A stretch of 64,000 nucleotides of DNA from CAVVEQ01 sp963828855 (GTDB taxonomy: Bacteria; Chloroflexota; Anaerolineae; Anaerolineales; Anaerolineaceae). The notes below the pieces were generated by a model that saw only the letters and a list, made by a program, of their open reading frames with translations, was not told the origin of the DNA and did not search any database. The stretch is from contig CAWHGB010000002.1 of the NCBI GenBank assembly GCA_963828855.1, forward strand, positions 434,001-498,000, in the 5' to 3' direction. Shown piece by piece: positions 61,780 to 64,000 of the stretch (positions are counted from its first letter, which is position 1; each line of letters starts with the position of its first letter). The position numbers were made by a program, and so were the translations under genes.

Positions 61780-63194
61780 ATCCGGTAAATTCGCATTTCG
61801 AGTACTTTTTTCGTTGCCCCTGTAACCCGGTAGGGATGCATAATCCGGAATCCGGGGATCCAGCAAATTCCCTGCTGGTCACAGACCAGCGGCCAGATTC
61901 GCCCTCGCTGCGTAGCGCAATCCAGCATTTACCCAAAAATCGGAGAGCTTCATGGAATGTCCATCCATCCCGTATGGAAGGATCCGATCGCCGTTCTGCC
62001 GCGTTCGAAGGATCAGTGGATATTGCAAAGTGTCCAGGTCGAAAACAGCTTTATACGGATCGGAAAAATTCTGCTCCTGAATCTGGTTCCTGGAATGAGC
62101 TTCTTTTACAGAAATATTCGATCCGGAAATTTCCGCGATTGATCTCCGTATCCGTCCATGGCAATCTTGATGGATTCCCCGGAAGGCATCCACAACTGGT
62201 CCGCGAACAATGATCTCGATGGCATCGATCTCTTAATGATCAGGCCTGTCCCGGAGATAAAACCGCCTCCAATCCGTCCAGCATCTCCGCCCGTTTTCCA
62301 GTTTGTGAGGATTCGGACCAGGTCAATAATTCTTTCGATGGAAGCGAAATCCACATCCCGCGTATTTTCCCGAAGGTCGTGGATCACCCTTCTGAGAAGC
62401 TCACGCTGGATGGCCATATTTTCCCTCTGCAAGGCTGGTAACGGATAGCACCCGAAAGCCCGGTCCATCGATCAAGATCACCCGGCTCAGGGCGTCTTCA
62501 ACCATACCGGACAATAATGCTTCAACATCTCCCATCACCCGCGAGGTTCTGCCAAGCCGTTCGCGGATCCCGGGTTGATACGATTCCAACAGGGGGAGAA
62601 GCTCCAATCTCAATCGGTTGCGGAAGTAGGTGGGATCGGAATTCGATTCATCATTGAAAAAACTTGATCCCATTTTGCCGACAGAAATTGCTCGGTTTCC
62701 TGTCGGTAGGTCTGAAGGAGCGGCCGGATAAGTGGGATCCCTGGATCAAATTGGGAAAGAATCGTATAAGGTTTCATCCCCTTCAATCCGCTTACCCCGC
62801 TTCCGCGCAGAAAATGCATCAGTACCGTCTCCGCCTGGTCATCGGCTGTATGCCCGGTTGCAACAGCCTGCGCGTTTATTCTTCGTGCCTGTTCAAAAAG
62901 ATAACGATAGCGGGATTCCCTTGCGCCTTCTTCGATGGATAGCGAATTCTCGCTGACAGTAATCCCGCACATCATCGCTTCCGCACTGAGAATGAAATAC
63001 CTTTGGATTTTGCGTAATCTTCCACAAATTCTGCATCTTCGCCTGAGGTTGGTCGCAGTTGGTGGTCAAAATGAGCGATGATGATTTTGAAGCCGCATTG
63101 ATGAAGGCACTCCGCCAGGCAGAGACTATCCGCGCCTCCGGAGACACCGGCCAGCAGCGGTTTTTCCTGTCACCAATCTACATTGATTTCGCAT
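61776..63194 (-). CDS. tilS: tRNA(Ile)-lysidine synthase (about nine +1 shifts)
   Basis: About 469 residues. PP-loop motif GVSGGADSLCLAECLH, AHFDHQLRPTSGEDAEFV, ATGHTADDQAETVLMHFLRGSG, FFNDESNSDPTYFRNRLR and the C-terminal MKLSDFWVN / RIWPLVCDQQGICWIPGFRI are in the TilS order but in changing frames. Best placed shifts: AAA 63162-63164, AAA 62673-62675, TTT 62657-62659 (these two give SAKGIKFFNDESNSD) and CTT 62431-62433 (SLQRENMAIQREL). The others lie near 63020, 62950, 62220 (two) and 61912. The start ATG 63194 is inferred. TilS makes lysidine in the tRNA that reads AUA. It is the most fragmented gene here. Confidence 0.8.
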
Positions 63195-63260
63195 GAACCT
63201 TTCAATACTTTTCAAATCCATGCAGCGATTATAGCATCTGGAAAATCCCGGAATTTCTGC

Positions 63261-63289
63261 TTGCCCTTGAAGGTTGTTTGTGCTAGACT
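63261..63289 (+). promoter_or_regulatory. promoter upstream of the receiver-CpaE gene
   Basis: TTGCCC (63261-63266), 17 bases, TAGACT (63284-63289), with TGC just before the -10. ATG follows at 63323, with a GGGG six bases upstream. Confidence 0.5.
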
Positions 63290-63322
63290 AAATTAAATTT
63301 TGTTAACAAATACGGGGTTGCC

Positions 63323-64000
63323 ATGGCTGAGAAGATCCTGATTGTTGATGACGATATGGAGACTTTGCGTCTCGTGGGTCTCATGCTGCAGCGGCAGGGG
63401 TACCAGATCGTGGCTGCCAGCAACGGAACCCAGGCGCTGGGTCTGACCAGGAATGAAAAACCGGACCTGATCGTGCTGGACGTGATGATGCCCGATATGG
63501 ACGGGTATGAGGTCACCCGCCAGCTTCGCCAGGATAAGGATACCCTCGATATCCCCATCATTCTCTTCACAGCCAAAAGCCAGGTGGATGATAAAGTCAC
63601 CGGGTACGAGGTGGGCGCGGATGATTACCTTACCAAACCGGTCCACCCCGCAGAACTGGTCGCCCATATCAAGGCACTGCTTGCCCGCGGAAAGAACCGG
63701 GCTGCGGTTCCCCAGGAAAAGGGGTACACCATCGGCTTCATCGCCGCAAAAGGCGGTCTCGGGGTTTCCAGCCTCGCTCTCAACTTGGCGATTACCATGC
63801 GCGTCCGCAGTAAAACCGAGGTCATCGCTGCCGAATTACGACCCGGGCAGGGAACCTGGGGAGTTGAACTGGCTTTCCCGGAAACTGATGGTTTGAACAA
63901 GTTCCTGAAGCTTGAAACCAGCCGAGATCACCAAAGCAAGAGTGGAAGGCGAGCTGGTGCGGATGACGAATGGTCTGCACCTCATGATGGCTTCCAATTA
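63323..64000 (+). CDS. response-regulator receiver fused to CpaE-like ATPase (3' end outside window, one +1 shift)
   Basis: Residues 1-120 are a receiver domain: ILIVDDDMETLRL (acidic pocket), LIVLDVMMPDMDGYE (phospho-Asp), ILFTAKS (Thr/Ser) and DDYLTKPVHP (Lys). After a short linker comes a MinD/ParA-like ATPase with a deviant Walker A IAAKGGLGVSSLALNLA, as in CpaE of type IV / tad pilus systems. The shift follows CTT 63911-63913 (G63914 skipped), after which the frame reads KPAEITKARVEGELVRMTNG to the window edge. It suggests a tad-like pilus locus beyond the window. Confidence 0.85.
   Translation, partial: MAEKILIVDDDMETLRLVGLMLQRQGYQIVAASNGTQALGLTRNEKPDLIVLDVMMPDMDGYEVTRQLRQDKDTLDIPIILFTAKSQVDDKVTGYEVGADDYLTKPVHPAELVAHIKALLARGKNRAAVPQEKGYTIGFIAAKGGLGVSSLALNLAITMRVRSKTEVIAAELRPGQGTWGVELAFPETDGLNKFLKLETSRDHQSKSGRRAGADDEWSAPHDGFQL

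Noticed and set aside
2700..63194. The split genes as pseudogenes
   Set aside because: They include single-copy essential genes, all motifs are kept on both sides of each break, and no in-frame stop or deletion occurs apart from the one-base changes.
1..64000. CRISPR arrays, rRNA genes, insertion sequences
   Set aside because: No regularly spaced repeats, no rRNA-like segments and no transposase motifs were seen on either strand.

Overview
The window looks like a chromosomal segment of an uncultured Anaerolineae-like bacterium (phylum Chloroflexota). The main pointers are: two DUF2298 'YYY' membrane proteins next to an Agl23-like protein, a combination known from Chloroflexota and Archaea; an archaeal-type isoprenoid pair (mevalonate kinase plus isopentenyl phosphate kinase); many lipoproteins with Thr/Pro-rich linkers; and an S16 protein with a long Ala/Lys/Pro tail. 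There is no prophage, no CRISPR array and no clear insertion sequence, and gene density is very high (no gene-free stretch exceeds 300 bases).

The dominant property is that about 28 of the roughly 48 genes, including gyrA, rpoC, topA, lepA, ffh, rpsP, rimM, tlyA, dprA, tilS and manC, are split between reading frames. By eye I count about 74 shifts and all can be read as +1 (one base skipped). After removing one base per shift, the proteins have normal family lengths (LepA 600, TlyA 268, Ffh 445, RpoC 1416, GyrA 875, TilS about 469 residues) and keep their motifs. The shifts are not random in phase: about 49 fall just after a codon whose 2nd and 3rd bases are identical, above all CTT (19 cases, usually CTT-G or CTT-A), then GGG (10), GCC (7) and TTT (5-6). 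This suggests pervasive programmed +1 ribosomal frameshifting. An insertion-rich assembly is the alternative and cannot be excluded from sequence alone. Split genes are annotated below as single CDS, with shift positions given.

Layout. 1-2677 (+): end of a lipoate ligase, PhnD-like lipoprotein, SanA-like protein, HD hydrolase. 2700-13143 (-): gyrA and rpoC (rpoC without rpoB), then a large membrane histidine kinase. 13162-15169 (-): C69 peptidase and cytidylate kinase. 15192-31058 (-): a 16-kb surface glycosylation cluster (Agl23-like, two DUF2298 proteins, GT39 enzyme, methyltransferase, GT4, CDP-paratose-epimerase-like enzyme, flippase-like protein), followed upstream by lepA and tlyA. 33767-38044 (+): UbiA-family phosphoribosyltransferase, mevalonate kinase, IPK, dG(NTP)ase, greA. 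38107-46735 (-): a membrane protein, topA, manC, dprA, rimM, khpA, rpsP, ffh. 46938-54988 (+): DegV, DUF1015, cell-wall peptidases and lipoproteins, queG. 55002-57319: LysM protein, STAS/RsbW pair, FtsB-like protein, tRNA-Leu. 57550-64000: degenerate sensor, LCP ligase, degenerate tyrosine recombinase, tilS, and a receiver-CpaE fusion cut by the window edge.

How the genes may work together (inference): MVK and IPK supply isopentenyl units for polyprenyl phosphate; the UbiA enzyme, manC, epimerase and GT4 make activated or lipid-linked sugars; and the GT39/DUF2298/Agl23 membrane enzymes transfer them outside the membrane, possibly onto the many Thr/Pro-rich surface lipoproteins.
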